A DNA stretch of 64,000 nucleotides, taken from contig NZ_JAMXFD010000005.1 in assembly GCF_025370875.1 (NCBI RefSeq), forward strand, positions 186,001-250,000, written 5' to 3'. Below are positions 18,501 to 28,005 of this stretch, one piece after another. Both the position numbers and the translations under genes were made by a program. The stretch is from Laspinema palackyanum D2c (GTDB lineage: Bacteria > Cyanobacteriota > Cyanobacteriia > Cyanobacteriales > Laspinemataceae). The stretch's first letter is position 1, and each line of letters begins with the position of its first letter. Below the pieces are notes generated by a model. That model saw only the letters and a list, made by a program, of their open reading frames with translations. It made no database searches and had not been told where the DNA came from.

Positions 18501-21187
18501 TTTTCCAGTTCTCGTTGGATATTGGCCCGGGTGGGATGCTCGCTTAAATGAATCCCTAGTTGTTTGGCAATGTTGACGCCAATTTGTACGGCTTCAAGTT
18601 GTTGGGCCTGGGCCATACAAGCTTGAATTTTGAACTCATAAATTTTGACGATATCCACTAAGGTTTTACTGGATTCAATGACCGGATTAGCTAAGGCGGT
18701 CATTTGCTGGAAATTTCCAAATAAATAAGCGGCTTCTGTGGCTTCTTGATAAAGGGTTAAGGTTAAGTTGTAGTGCGTTTGCCAACGCTCATTGCCTAAG
18801 ATTTGAATGCCTTGATTCAGATAGTTGAAGGCTATTTCGTAGGCTGCTGATCGCTTGGCTTTTTGTCCGGCATTGAGGTTTAATTGAGCAATTTTTTCTC
18901 GCTCTCTTGGACAATCACTTGATGAGATGCCTTTATTGAGTTGATTGACGATATCAAAGAGGAACTCATCCCGGCGATCGCGCTTAGTTTGGTTCAGCCA
19001 GTATTGTCCGATGCTCAAATGCACCGCAGACTTGGCAGAATCCGAAATCAACGAGTAGGCAGCCGCATGAATGCGATCGTGGACAAATTTATAGTGCGCG
19101 ATCAGGCAATCGAGATTGGCGTCTTCAGGACTACCTGCTTTCCATTCGGCGATCGCCACGGACCAATCCGCACTCTCCGTTGCCGGTAACACAAACCCTT
19201 GGGTGACCCCTGCTCGCAGATTCGCTGCCGTTTCTTTCACGGACTGCTGGGAAATAGCCGCCAAAGTTTGCAGATCGAAGCGTTTCCCAATACAAGCTGC
19301 CAGCTTGAGCACGGATTGCTCTGGTTCCCCCAGTTTCCGAATTTTTCCCCCCAGCAGTTGCACGACATTATCCGTAATGGCGCGGCGTTTAATTTTCTCA
19401 ATTGACCAGTGCCATGCCAAACTTTTACTGTCAAATTCAATTAATCCATCATCATAAAGCCCGGTCAAAAACTCTTGAATAAAAAAGGGATTTCCTCCAG
19501 TTTTATCGACTACTAAGCCCGCCAAAGGTCCGGCTTGTCGTAAGGAACATTGAAAGCTATCGGCCAATAGCTGATTGATACTGGCTAATTTTAACGGCTC
19601 TAATTCAATGCGGTTGACAATTCCCCCGGTTTTTTCGATTTGGGCCAGCAGTTCTAGGACCGAGGAAGCGGCATCCCTGGAGAGAACTGGAGATTCTATC
19701 TCGCGATAGGATAAAATGAAAAAAACTCCCGGATCGGCCACCGTCATCAGGCGTTCAATCAGCCGCAAAGACCCGGCATCGGCCCACTGAATATCATCTA
19801 AAAATAGGGTCAGGGGATGGTTCGGATGGGCGAAAACTTTGATGAAATTTTGAAAGGTCAGATGAAAGCGATTTTCGGCTTCTGCTGGGGGTAAACTGTT
19901 GATGGGCGGTTGCTTGCCTAAAATCAGTTCCATTTCGGGAATCACATCAACAATGACCTGTCCATTGTTTCCGAGGGCTATCCTCAGTTGCTCTTGCCAG
20001 TGATCGAGGCGATCGTCCGGTTCCATGAGCAGGTGAGCTACTAATTCCTCAAACGCTTTAATCCATCCCAAATAGGGAATATCCTGCTGATTTTTGTCAA
20101 ATTTTCCCGAAATAAAGTAGCCATTTCTTTTGGCAATTGGGGATTCGAGTTGCTGCACCAGTGCAGTTTTTCCGATGCCGCTTTCCCCCATGACTAGCAT
20201 CACTTCTCGTTGGACATTCAGGGTGCGTTCAAAGGCAGACCATAAGGTTTTAATTTGGGCTTGACGTCCATAAAATTTAGAAGAAATATTAAGTTTTCGG
20301 CAAATATCATTTTCCCCTAAGATAAAATTTTCGATTTCTCCAGTTGCGTCTAATTGCATCAAGCAGATGACTAAATCGGCTTGTAGTCCCCAGGCACTTT
20401 GATAGCGGTCTTCTGCTGTTTTGGAGAGCAATTTCATCACGAGGTCGGAAATGACTTGGGGAATGGAAGGGTCGATTTGATGGGGGGGAATCGGCTGTTT
20501 TGCTAGATGGGAATGGACCAGTTCCATCGGGTCCGGACTGGTAAAGGGGAGTTGGTTGAGTAGGAGTTCGTAGAGGGTGACCCCGAGGGAATAAAAGTCG
20601 GTCCGATAATCCAGGGTGCGATTCATCCTGCCGGTTTGTTCTGGGGACATATAGGCGAGAGTCCCTTCTAAGAGGTTGGGATTTTTTAAGGAGGGATTTT
20701 CTTGGGAAACAATGGTGGCAATGCTAAATCCAATCAGTTTGACTTCCTCGGTTTCGGGGTTGAAGAGGATATGCTCGGGGTTGAGATCTTTGTGGATGAT
20801 GTTGGCACTATGTATGGAACCCAGGGCTTCGGCAATTTGAATGGCGAGGGTTAAAAATTCCGCCTGAGTCAAGGGGCGATTTTTGGTGAATTGTTTTAAG
20901 GATTGTCCGCCAAAGTCTTCTAAGATTAAGGCGATCGCTTGGTTATACTTTTGCAGGCCATAGGTCTGGACTACGCCATCTAAATTGAGCCGATAAATTT
21001 CATACTCTTGCTTGTATCGGCTGAAATCTCCTGCACTGGCACCCTCTGACTGTAATATTTTGACGATCGCCGGTAAGTGATCCCGCGATCGGATGGTGCG
21101 ATAGACGATGGACCGAGGGTTTTCGCTCAGTTGGTCAATGATTCTAAAACCGTTGAGGGCTTGGGTTGGTATTTGGCTTTCTATCAT
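15599..21187 (-). CDS. Multidomain Ser/Thr (pseudo)kinase - AAA ATPase - GAF - histidine kinase
   Basis: 1862 residues, the architecture of cyanobacterial HstK/PknX-type signalling proteins. A Ser/Thr kinase fold spans about 1-275, an AAA_16 ATPase with Walker A GESGIGKT lies near 333 ([12 protein letters not shown] near 460), then a long helical repeat region about 650-1330, a GAF domain about 1365-1510, a coiled coil, a HisKA domain with phospho-acceptor His in GIAHEINNP near 1568, and a HATPase with N-box [16 protein letters not shown]1 DNGPGI and G2 GTGLGLSI. In the kinase domain the catalytic-loop Asp is kept ([10 protein letters not shown]), but its usual Asn is His, and the DFG motif reads GFS (KLIGFSIAT). 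Ser/Thr phosphotransfer is therefore doubtful, while the histidine kinase looks intact. No response regulator is adjacent. Confidence 0.93.
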   Translation of the reverse strand: MIESQIPTQALNGFRIIDQLSENPRSIVYRTIRSRDHLPAIVKILQSEGASAGDFSRYKQEYEIYRLNLDGVVQTYGLQKYNQAIALILEDFGGQSLKQFTKNRPLTQAEFLTLAIQIAEALGSIHSANIIHKDLNPEHILFNPETEEVKLIGFSIATIVSQENPSLKNPNLLEGTLAYMSPEQTGRMNRTLDYRTDFYSLGVTLYELLLNQLPFTSPDPMELVHSHLAKQPIPPHQIDPSIPQVISDLVMKLLSKTAEDRYQSAWGLQADLVICLMQLDATGEIENFILGENDICRKLNISSKFYGRQAQIKTLWSAFERTLNVQREVMLVMGESGIGKTALVQQLESPIAKRNGYFISGKFDKNQQDIPYLGWIKAFEELVAHLLMEPDDRLDHWQEQLRIALGNNGQVIVDVIPEMELILGKQPPINSLPPAEAENRFHLTFQNFIKVFAHPNHPLTLFLDDIQWADAGSLRLIERLMTVADPGVFFILSYREIESPVLSRDAASSVLELLAQIEKTGGIVNRIELEPLKLASINQLLADSFQCSLRQAGPLAGLVVDKTGGNPFFIQEFLTGLYDDGLIEFDSKSLAWHWSIEKIKRRAITDNVVQLLGGKIRKLGEPEQSVLKLAACIGKRFDLQTLAAISQQSVKETAANLRAGVTQGFVLPATESADWSVAIAEWKAGSPEDANLDCLIAHYKFVHDRIHAAAYSLISDSAKSAVHLSIGQYWLNQTKRDRRDEFLFDIVNQLNKGISSSDCPREREKIAQLNLNAGQKAKRSAAYEIAFNYLNQGIQILGNERWQTHYNLTLTLYQEATEAAYLFGNFQQMTALANPVIESSKTLVDIVKIYEFKIQACMAQAQQLEAVQIGVNIAKQLGIHLSEHPTRANIQRELEKTQAAMVDKDPTDLVTWPVMREPEKLAAMRILSSLVSAAYQAAPSLLPLIVFEQVNLSIQFGNSPWSAFAYASYGVILSGIFWEIELGYKFGQLALNLLSQFDAGQANAKILTMVEGLINPWSVHLKETLIPLKEAERSGIENGDLEWASYAAKNRCQNLYFIGTELNGVEREMASLSHSLTQWQQMNVVQWNEIYRQAVLNLLGRSENPCELVGEAYNRQEGLAGMITANDRNGLHDYFVNQLMLCYWFENYSEARVNAQEAQKYLDGAIALPVVAMFYWYDSLTDMALCDRTDEQERKILLKKVAKNQKILKKWAAHAPMNYSHKFYLVQAERDRVLGHKFQAMEGYDRAIQLATEQEYVQESALANELAAKFYLGLGKLTQAKAYMQEAREGYKKWGATAKVQQLESTYSSLLPNAPEQFHPTNGHKPTSRRVSVSRESSDHLDLTTVLKASQAIASEIVLDKLLAILMKTAIENAGAEKAFLILKVEGKLLISASASTAADAVTVEQSIDIETCSDLPVAIVKYVDRTGSNLVLSEAACEGAFTKDPYVVAHQLKSLLCTPIVNGGKTLGILYLENNLTRAAFTRDRLEILKILSSQAAIALENALLYANLEAKVQERTQALNQANDALNEKNLRLSQTLETLKQTQTQLIQTEKMSSLGQMVAGIAHEINNPVSFIYGNLNHAEEYLGDLFNLVFLYQQHYPDSNPEIQAAIKDMDLEFLLEDLPRLLSSMKTGADRIRQIVLGLRNFSRLDESAMKEVDLHEGIDSTLLILQSRLTRKNGHPGIEVIKEYGNLPKITCYASQVNQVVMNILNNAIDAMDGCEGFSEESPEEGEVYSSSSVTSADVIPSDLHRGKTRLPRIILRTEVSDRDWIEVRIADNGPGIIEQVRLKIFDPFFTTKPVGKGTGLGLSIAYSIVVEKHGGKLRCISTPGEGTEFIIRLPITPRSPGEIEGKKPSDRVRE

Positions 21188-21457
21188 AGGTCCCGTGGGT
21201 GGATTGGTCCAGTCAGAATAGGGAAAATTTTAAATACCCCCCGAACGGTTCAAACAAGTCTTCTCGGGGTGGGTTCAAACGGGTTTTAGGGTGGCGATCG
21301 CCCAGTCCGCACGGTTAGTTACGAACCCTGCTTGCCTTGGTGTTCTCAGTTTAACTTAAGCCTTTGTACTTGTCTGTAAAAAAGATCAGGAAATCTCCAC
21401 TTTACCTATGGCAACCGATAAGGCAATCTGTTCCCCCACCCGGTCCTTTCCTGATTT

Positions 21458-21961
21458 ATGCTTATTCTCTCACTAGATCAGCCCAAGTCACTCTTGGATT
21501 GGCCTCTATTTCTTTTAAAATTAAGAGATAATTTAGTGGCCTTTTTCTCCATGAGTAATCCCTTAGAACGCTTAAAATATTTACCCTGGACTTCCCTGCT
21601 CCCGGTTGCGGGCCTCACTACTCAACTTGTGGCTGCAGTGGAGGTCTGGTTAGCTTATGGTGCCACCCAATCCACCGCCCTTCGGAATGCCTTGACTTTA
21701 ATCTATGCACCTCCCCTGGGAACCTTGGTTTTATTTGCATTGGGGATGGGAATGGGGGCGATCGCCGTCTATGGATGCGAACTCTGGAATCGGTCTATGC
21801 TCAACACCGGGAGTCTGTGGGCCTTAGCCTTTTGCTTACTCCTCGGTCTCTTCATTAAGTCCCTCCTCCCCATCCCTGGGTTACTCGTTGAGCTTTCCCA
21901 ACTGTCTTTTATCGCCCTAGTGGTGGGCATTTTCTGGAAGGGCCGACCTTACATCCGTTAA
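21458..21961 (+). CDS. Small integral membrane protein, unknown function
   Basis: 167 residues from the first ATG, or 136 from the ATG at 21551 (MSNPLERLKYLPW), which may be the true start since the stretch between is only weakly protein-like. Three hydrophobic segments: SLLPVAGLTTQLVAAVEVWLAYG, PPLGTLVLFALGMGMGAIAVYG and LWALAFCLLLGLFIKSLLPIPGLLVEL..FIALVVGIFW. Ends KGRPYIR. I do not recognise a family. Divergent from the giant kinase gene. Confidence 0.6.
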   Translation: MLILSLDQPKSLLDWPLFLLKLRDNLVAFFSMSNPLERLKYLPWTSLLPVAGLTTQLVAAVEVWLAYGATQSTALRNALTLIYAPPLGTLVLFALGMGMGAIAVYGCELWNRSMLNTGSLWALAFCLLLGLFIKSLLPIPGLLVELSQLSFIALVVGIFWKGRPYIR

Positions 21962-22087
21962 CTCACCTGGGAGGCACTCGGTTGAGCGTGATCACCACCC
22001 CAGGATTGAGAATTGAGCCTTGAGGATTGTAGATGGATTGTCCCTGCTCAATTGTCAATCCTTGCGCCTTTATTTTTGCCTAGGCAA

Positions 22088-22200
22088 AAAAAAATCCCGC
22101 TCAAATTGAACGGGAAGCCATCAGGGTGCATCTACTAATGCACCTTATATTAACCCATGAGGGGTGTAACCCCACAGTTCTTTAACAAAAATTTATAAAC
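22088..22200 (-). ncRNA. Candidate small RNA or 3' UTR element, copy 1
   Basis: Read on the minus strand: an AT-rich TTTATAAATT near 22190-22200, then a hairpin GGTGCAT...ATGCACC (about 22125-22144), then a second hairpin CCCGTTCA-ATT-TGAGCGGG and a run of eight or more T, a standard intrinsic terminator. The stem pairs better on this strand (a G-U wobble) than on the plus strand (a C-A mismatch). The 16-base block GTAGATGCACCCTGAT just before the terminator recurs exactly at 40.74 kb, also followed by a terminator. It lies 170-280 bases after the unknown gene ending at 22372. It could be an independent sRNA or that gene's 3' end. Confidence 0.5.
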
Positions 22201-22371
22201 TTGCCGAAAAGGTCGCAATCTCGTTAACTGGCTCGGGAGCATTCAACCCAAATCCGGTTAAAATCACCGATTAATGAGCCCTTATTGAACGAGTTGGCGA
22301 TGGATTGAGTCCGGGGGTAGAGTATGCCCAGGCAGTGAATGCATGGCCTCTTTTCTGGTTAAAAAGACCCA

Positions 22372-22875
22372 CTAGAGGGGTTCTGAGGAAGAAAACAGGT
22401 CAGAAAACTCCAAGGCAGCTAATTGAGCGCGACGCTGAGAGAGTTGAAACTCCAAGGATTCGATTTCCGAAAGCAGTTGCTGCCGTCGTTGTTCTACCCC
22501 ATCGGTTTGGAACGCTAGAAAGGCTTCAATATCCGGCCATAATTCCACCGCCCAATCTTTACTAGAACTCCGGTATTCTTTGATAATTTGCACCGTGCCA
22601 TTAGGTTCGAGTATAAATAAACTGTACAACCGCTTCTGAGTCGCTTTTTTGCTGCCTTTTTTCTCGCAATGGAGATAGAGTCCCGGTTGTTGAAAGGTTT
22701 GGACGCTGAGGTTGCTGACAAAATCACCCAGAATCGAATACCCATCGGTCACTGTGGTATCGACTCCCTCAATTCGCTTGCACCAGTTACCTGATTTTTC
22801 GGAAAGACTGCCTTCCCAAAACCCCGGTGCATTCAGGAAGGCTTCTTTAAGATTAACCAGAAAGGATTCACTCAT
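22372..22875 (-). CDS. Hypothetical soluble protein with C-terminal coiled coil
   Basis: 167 residues from the ATG at 22875 (MSESFLVNLKEAFLNAPGFWEG). An upstream in-frame ATG at 22974 would overlap the preceding gene by 35 bases and adds an unconserved-looking leader. The body has RLYSLFILEPNGTVQIIKEYRSSSKDW, and the last 40 residues form a heptad-like coil (RRQQLLSEIESLEFQLSQRR). No known domain. Same strand as the two small genes upstream, so the three might form a short operon. Confidence 0.65.
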   Translation of the reverse strand: MSESFLVNLKEAFLNAPGFWEGSLSEKSGNWCKRIEGVDTTVTDGYSILGDFVSNLSVQTFQQPGLYLHCEKKGSKKATQKRLYSLFILEPNGTVQIIKEYRSSSKDWAVELWPDIEAFLAFQTDGVEQRRQQLLSEIESLEFQLSQRRAQLAALEFSDLFSSSEPL

Positions 22876-22939
22876 GGATTTAAGGTTGAATTTGGGGACG
22901 GGGCGATCGCCCGGGGTGGATAGGGCCAAGTCCCAGGAG

Positions 22940-23314
22940 TTACTTAGTGGAGACTGAACCCCATTGAGCTTCACCGGACATCGGCTGAGTGATCACCTGT
23001 TTGCTCTGATTTCGCACGGATTTCTTTTCCAAACGAGGTGCGCTGGGGGTTAGCGACTCGGAACCCGTGGATTCTGGAAGGGGAGTGAGTGATGCTTCGG
23101 GCGATCGCCACTCGGAGACTTTCGGCATCAGTTCTGCGGTCATTTCTTTGGGTTCAGCATAGGCAGTCCCAGGAGAAACCGCTGGGGTCCGTTGAACAGA
23201 GCGAACTTTTTTCGGACGACGCATCACAGGTTTGGGCTTGTTCGGATCCGCAATGAACCAGAGAACGCCAAGACTAACGAAGATATCTAATAGCAGCATT
23301 TCCAACATAATCAA
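22940..23314 (-). CDS. Hypothetical single-pass membrane protein
   Basis: 124 residues. One N-terminal hydrophobic segment (MLLLDIFVSLGVLWFIA) is followed by a basic stretch (KPKPVMRRPKKVR) and a long Pro/Ser/Glu-rich, probably disordered tail. The topology suggests an anchored cytoplasmic tail by the positive-inside rule. I recognise no family, and support is mainly the open frame and a plausible membrane anchor. Confidence 0.5.
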   Translation of the reverse strand: MIMLEMLLLDIFVSLGVLWFIADPNKPKPVMRRPKKVRSVQRTPAVSPGTAYAEPKEMTAELMPKVSEWRSPEASLTPLPESTGSESLTPSAPRLEKKSVRNQSKQVITQPMSGEAQWGSVSTK

Positions 23315-23617
23315 ACCTTAAATCGTGCGGCAGAACAACCCTAGAGTGGGGTCGGGTCGCGATCGCCTACCGGAAAGCAACAGTCAGCAACTGTCCCCTT
23401 AGCTGCGATCGCGATTCCCTTCTTGATTGTAGAGTTTAAGAGGACCGAGAGCCAACTGTTTTGATCCACAGGAACTCCACTTTTCACCGGGTGTCCCACG
23501 GCAAGCTCGGGATTCAAGCGCCACAAAACCGAGTCAGAAACCCCCTTTCTGGCGATCGCTGAGTCAGTCCTGAACTTTCACCCACCCAGTAACCCCACCC
23601 TGAATCCAGAGGCAATG
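23315..23617. other. Gene-free region
   Basis: 303 bases with HIP1 sites but no credible gene. An open frame on the minus strand (23341-23526) has no family resemblance or ribosome site. Confidence 0.4.
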
Positions 23618-23815
23618 CTACAGTCTGGGGTTTTGTGCTTTTGGTTCTAGCTGGGATTCCGGGATATCCGGCGCGGGGATAGTTTGTTTGAGGTGATAAC
23701 CCTGATGGTCCATTTCTCGCACAAAATTAGTCGGTTCCTCGGGTTGCACCGGGGGTGCTGCGCCTGGGGGTGGCGCTTCCCGTCTAAGTTTTTTTAATTT
23801 AGCTTTTCGTCCCAT
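23618..23815 (-). CDS. Small basic cyanobacterial protein, unknown function
   Basis: 65 residues from the ATG at 23815 (MGRKAKLKKLRRE), supported by GGAG nine bases upstream. The N-terminus is strongly basic, followed by a Pro-rich linker and a conserved-looking FVREMDHQGYHLKQ...PDIPE block. I recall similar short proteins (MGRKAKLKK ... FV.E.ERQGY.L) across cyanobacteria. The basic N-terminus would suit nucleic-acid or ribosome binding; that is only an inference. Confidence 0.7.
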   Translation of the reverse strand: MGRKAKLKKLRREAPPPGAAPPVQPEEPTNFVREMDHQGYHLKQTIPAPDIPESQLEPKAQNPRL

Positions 23816-23925
23816 TGTATCAGTCTCCACGGAGGTTTTTAACTGAATTTTAGCGGAATTTCGTCAGGATAAATACAGGGTTGCACGGTTTTTACGTTTG
23901 TTGTCTAAAAGACTCAGGGGACTGG

Positions 23926-24069
23926 CTAATTGCCGATTAAAAATTGAGTCACGATTTGGCTCCGGCGACCCTCCGGATTGGTGACATTGACAAAATAGCC
24001 GACGGGATGATTCTCTGTCGTCACGAGGGTCTGGTTGCGGACAGGACCAATCACTTCTCCACGTTGGGA
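23926..24069 (-). pseudogene. 3' remnant of a degraded coding sequence
   Basis: On the minus strand an open run of 47 codons ends at a TAA/TAG-type stop (23926-23928) and reads GEVIGPVRNQTLVTT followed by ENHPVGYFVNVTNPEGRR and SQIVTQFLIGN. The composition is that of a real folded protein C-terminus, with alternating hydrophobic strands. There is no start codon apart from one internal GTG, and an in-frame TAG lies immediately upstream (24070-24072). I cannot name the family. It lies just downstream of the S8 peptidase gene on the same strand. Confidence 0.55.
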
Positions 24070-24130
24070 CTATTCCTAGCTTTTAGAGGAATTGAATATT
24101 CGAGTTGATGATGGGGAGTTTCCCAACTCA

Positions 24131-24159
24131 ATTGGGACATGGCATAGCCATGTCCCAAT
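24131..24159. terminator. 13-bp perfect hairpin after the S8 peptidase gene
   Basis: ATTGGGACATGGC-ATA-GCCATGTCCCAAT is a perfect stem with a three-base loop, 16 bases beyond the peptidase stop. It lacks a T-run. The related GGACAAGGCA-T-TGCCTTGTCC hairpin at 59389-59409 suggests a repeated palindrome type that is used at gene ends. Confidence 0.55.
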
Positions 24160-24174
24160 CAGGCTAATTTTAAA

Positions 24175-27100
24175 TTAACCCAACATATCGTATGCACCAT
24201 CCTCAATAATGCCATTCGGATTGGCTGTTCCGGTAATGATTTGCTCCACTTGTTGGGGAGTCAAATTGGGATTAGCACTGAGCATCAGTGCAGCTACACC
24301 GCTGACAACGGGAGCCGCCATTGAAGTGCCCTTCCAGAAATCGTAGGTATTAATGGGCACCGAGGAATAGATATCTTCTCCCGGTGCAACAACATAATTC
24401 AGGATGTCGGTCCCTGCACGGTTGGTAAAGTCAGCAATCTGGCGATCGCGAGTGACTGCACCGACTGCAATGCCAAATTCTGAGGCATAAGCGGCTGGAT
24501 ATCTGACTGCACTAGACCGTTCATCTCCTCCCCGGGAATGTAATCCATCATTGCCCGATGCGGAAACAATCACAGCGCCTCTTTCTCGGGCATAAATGAG
24601 GGCTTCTTTCACGGTATTATTCACACTAACGCTGCCCAAACTCAAGTTAATCACCCTTGCCCCATTATCCACAGCATAGCGAATTCCGCTGGCAATCCGT
24701 TCTTCTGTTCCGGTAAATGCACCAATCACAGCAACGGGCATAATCCTGGCATTAGGAGCAATTCCGCTATTACCAATGCCATTATTATTTCCGGCAATAA
24801 TTCCGGCGACATGGCTGGCATGACCCTCTAAAGGATCGATGCGATTAATCTGATTATTGCCATCCAAGAAATTCCAGCCCATGATATCATCCACAAATCC
24901 ATTGCCATCATCATCAATGTTATTGCCGTTGATTTCATCCGAGTTGGTCCAAATGCTTCCAGCTAACTGAGGGTGAGTATAGTCTACATAACCATCAATG
25001 ACGGCGACAATTACTCCTTCACCCGTATAGCCTTGATTCCAGACGGCGGGTGCATTCACCATATCTGGAACCCAATTTGACCCAACCTGGGGCGGTGTTT
25101 CAAGGAAGGGTTCAGTCCCGATCGCCGCTGCCACTGCCCCTGCTGCATTCACCATTCCATAGCCCGATGAGCGATTAAAAAGCTGAGGAGAAATACTCAA
25201 GTCATAGGCCGTTGGACCGCCCACTTGGGAGACCATAATTTGATAATTTCCGGGATCTAGGGTGAGATGAATTTGTTCTAATGTCGAACCTTTTTGGGTG
25301 GAAAGGGCAACCATTTCCTCGGGTTCGATCGCCTGATTTGAATTGCGGTCCTGAACTAAATACAAATCTGCATTGGCACTTAACCCATCTAAAAATAGGC
25401 TAATGGTTCGAGGGCGATCAATTTGGAATTGGTAAAAATCATTGGGATTTTCGGGCCCAATTATTCCGGATGTTCGCTGCACGCGATCGAGCAATCCAAA
25501 GTTAAACGCATCGGCGACCCCATTCCCCGCGCCATTCGCCGGAAATTCTGGAGCATTCGCTTCTAACCAGAGATTATAGGTACTATCTCCTTGGATGGTA
25601 TTGACTCGGAGAAAATAGGTTCCCGGACTCAAAACTCGCTCCATTCTCTCCTGCTGTGCACCTTTAGATTCCGAGGTAACAATCACTTCCTCCGGTTCAC
25701 TAATTCCATTTCCATTGATATCTTTAATTAAAGAAAGTTGAGCATTGCCACTGAGGTCATAAAGAAACAAGTCCACATCTTTAAAAGAATCCAGAGTAAA
25801 CTTATAATAGTCTTCTGGATTACTGTTTTCCAAAAAATCACTTTTGACTTGCACCTCGGATAAAACTCCCACATCGGCAGCAGTTGCCAGGGTATTTCCG
25901 GCACCTGAAGAAGGCAGGGTGGGAGTAGTGTTATCGATGGTGAGTAGATAGGGCGTATTTCCGCCCACCTTAACCACCCCCAAAAAATAAGTTCCTTGTC
26001 CGAGTACCCGATTAATTTGCGGCGTCAGAGTAGGGTTTTCTCCGGGATAGGTAATAAATTCCTGGAAGGTAAAGACCCCATCATTGTTGATATCCTGCAT
26101 CAAGAAAAAATCCGCAGGCTGTTCTAAACTTTGAAGTTTGATTTCAACATTTCGAGTCTGATTTACCTCGAATTGATAAAAGTCGTAAGGATTGGCTTCG
26201 CCAATAAAATCTGCAACTTCAAAGCGAGCGCTTATGACCCCAATCTGTCCGAAACTAATGGGTTCGTTATTTCTGGCCCCGGATGAGGGTACTCCCGATG
26301 GAATAGACTCGACTATCAAATCATAAGCCGTCTGATCATCGGCCTGAAGAATTCTGGCAAAGTAGGTTCCCGGTTGCAACCCGGATAAGTAAACGCTAGA
26401 AGGAAAAGGCTCCGGTTCTTCTACGGGTCGGAAGGAATTGAGATACTCCATGAAGTCAATTTTTCCATCCCCGTTTAAATCAATCAGGTTGCGAGTATTA
26501 TTAGTTTCGGTCGAGACAATTTCTCCACTATCGAGGATGCCGTTTTCATTGCGATCCTGAATCACTTGAATTTGGAGATTAGCGCTTAAATTATCCAAGG
26601 ACAGACGTAAATCGCTCGGAAAATTGACGTTAAAGCGATAGAAATCTTGGAAATTGTTATTGCCAATAAATCCTTGACGGGCTTGAGGACGGGTTACATC
26701 TCCAATCCATAATGCCTCATTTAAACTATTACCGGGATGAGCTTGCAAGACACGGTTCGATGGAACGGCAGAGACGTTAATCTGGTAAGCGGTATCTCCC
26801 TGATCTTCCGACACTTTGACAAAATAGGTTCCCGGTGCTGTGGCAAAGCGGTCGAGTTGTGAGACGGGAGCTTTCTCGGCAGCGATCGCCTCTTGCACTT
26901 CAGCGTCATCGGGAATGCCATTCTTATTGAGGTCCCGAATTAACTGAATGTTCGCCGACGCATTACTGCCGTCCAATTTGACACTGATATCACTAAAGGT
27001 ATCTAGGCGAAACTTATAATAGTCTTCCGTATCGAGGGAAGAAACGACGGGACGAGTGTTGGGATCGGACCCCACTGTGTGAGAGGAATTGATGACCCCG

Positions 27101-27690
27101 AGATCTCCGGGCAAATAGCGACGTCCTTCGGTGATTCCCGTATTCAGCAAATGGTAGAAAGCGGCACGGCGATCGCTTCCGAACACTTGCTCTAAATCCG
27201 GATTAACTGCTAAGTAGTAGTCCAAATCGATAAATTGGGAAAATCGCCGATTTTCAGCAAATCCTCTCGTTAAAAAGTGTTGAAATGCCCCTCCCAGGTT
27301 GCCCCCAAATGCCGGGGCTAGGTCGGGATTGGCCTTAACATAATAATTGAGGTCGAACAAGGGGGAGAAACTCCGCCCCTCGGCAATCCCCCACCCTTGA
27401 AGATGCCTTAACAGTTGGCTGTTAGAGGTGAATCCACCAAAGGCTAAATCAGCATTTTGTTCTCGATAATAATTTAGATTGACAAACGGGGAAAAAGCCC
27501 GTCCTTCCTCTAAACCGGAGCTTTGAAAATGTCGGTACAGTCGGTCTGGCGTGGCAATTCCCACGGCGGCCAAATCCGGATTGGCAGCGAGGTAATAACT
27601 AGCATCAAATAATTCTAAAGACATCGGCGATTGGTCCAGAAGTGTTTTATATTCGCTCTCGATGACTTCTATTAAAGCACTGAGTTCCAC
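24175..27690 (-). CDS. S8 (subtilisin) family serine peptidase with N-terminal repeats and PPC-like domains
   Basis: 1171 residues. Residues about 27-195 are four copies of a repeat of about 42 residues, FD..YY(L/R/V)..NPDLA......HF...G..EGR.FS. Then come five or six PPC-like beta domains of about 110 residues (DFYKF/QF...G.Y.L.V), each with an inserted calcium-loop-like D.N.NG...(P/S)EE motif. The C-terminal 290 residues are the peptidase: Asp in VAVIDGYVDYTHP, His in EGHASHVAGIIAG, Ser in GTSMAAPVVSGVAAL. The triad is complete, although HGTHVAG is changed to HASHVAG and the Asp motif DTG to DGY. No signal peptide is visible at the N-terminus, so export, if any, must use another route. Likely a surface or periplasmic protein by domain content. 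Confidence 0.88.
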   Translation of the reverse strand: MELSALIEVIESEYKTLLDQSPMSLELFDASYYLAANPDLAAVGIATPDRLYRHFQSSGLEEGRAFSPFVNLNYYREQNADLAFGGFTSNSQLLRHLQGWGIAEGRSFSPLFDLNYYVKANPDLAPAFGGNLGGAFQHFLTRGFAENRRFSQFIDLDYYLAVNPDLEQVFGSDRRAAFYHLLNTGITEGRRYLPGDLGVINSSHTVGSDPNTRPVVSSLDTEDYYKFRLDTFSDISVKLDGSNASANIQLIRDLNKNGIPDDAEVQEAIAAEKAPVSQLDRFATAPGTYFVKVSEDQGDTAYQINVSAVPSNRVLQAHPGNSLNEALWIGDVTRPQARQGFIGNNNFQDFYRFNVNFPSDLRLSLDNLSANLQIQVIQDRNENGILDSGEIVSTETNNTRNLIDLNGDGKIDFMEYLNSFRPVEEPEPFPSSVYLSGLQPGTYFARILQADDQTAYDLIVESIPSGVPSSGARNNEPISFGQIGVISARFEVADFIGEANPYDFYQFEVNQTRNVEIKLQSLEQPADFFLMQDINNDGVFTFQEFITYPGENPTLTPQINRVLGQGTYFLGVVKVGGNTPYLLTIDNTTPTLPSSGAGNTLATAADVGVLSEVQVKSDFLENSNPEDYYKFTLDSFKDVDLFLYDLSGNAQLSLIKDINGNGISEPEEVIVTSESKGAQQERMERVLSPGTYFLRVNTIQGDSTYNLWLEANAPEFPANGAGNGVADAFNFGLLDRVQRTSGIIGPENPNDFYQFQIDRPRTISLFLDGLSANADLYLVQDRNSNQAIEPEEMVALSTQKGSTLEQIHLTLDPGNYQIMVSQVGGPTAYDLSISPQLFNRSSGYGMVNAAGAVAAAIGTEPFLETPPQVGSNWVPDMVNAPAVWNQGYTGEGVIVAVIDGYVDYTHPQLAGSIWTNSDEINGNNIDDDGNGFVDDIMGWNFLDGNNQINRIDPLEGHASHVAGIIAGNNNGIGNSGIAPNARIMPVAVIGAFTGTEERIASGIRYAVDNGARVINLSLGSVSVNNTVKEALIYARERGAVIVSASGNDGLHSRGGDERSSAVRYPAAYASEFGIAVGAVTRDRQIADFTNRAGTDILNYVVAPGEDIYSSVPINTYDFWKGTSMAAPVVSGVAALMLSANPNLTPQQVEQIITGTANPNGIIEDGAYDMLG

Positions 27691-28005
27691 CCACCCGGTG
27701 AATTTAGCAACAATAGTTCATGCTTGTGACCACGGTAGGGGCATTCGGGTCCATGTATCTCTCATGGGGGCATCCTGAATCAGTGCGCGATCGCCTACTC
27801 CCCAGTGAGAGTTCCACCGGATCCCATCAAACGACCCGATGCAATGCTACCTTCAATCCATCGCCTCCGGTTCAAGGGTTTGCCCCAGTTAAATTTAGCG
27901 TCATTGCCCCGGATTTCTGATACCATAAGAACCAATTAGTCGGCTTGCGGAGTGACCATAACGGGAGTGAATGACGTTCTGTTACCACCCAATTCTAGGA
28001 ACGAA
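27691..28005. other. Divergent promoter region between the S8 peptidase and mutL
   Basis: 315 bases between divergent genes. An open frame from 27720 has no supporting features. No repeat or clear operator is seen. Confidence 0.4.
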
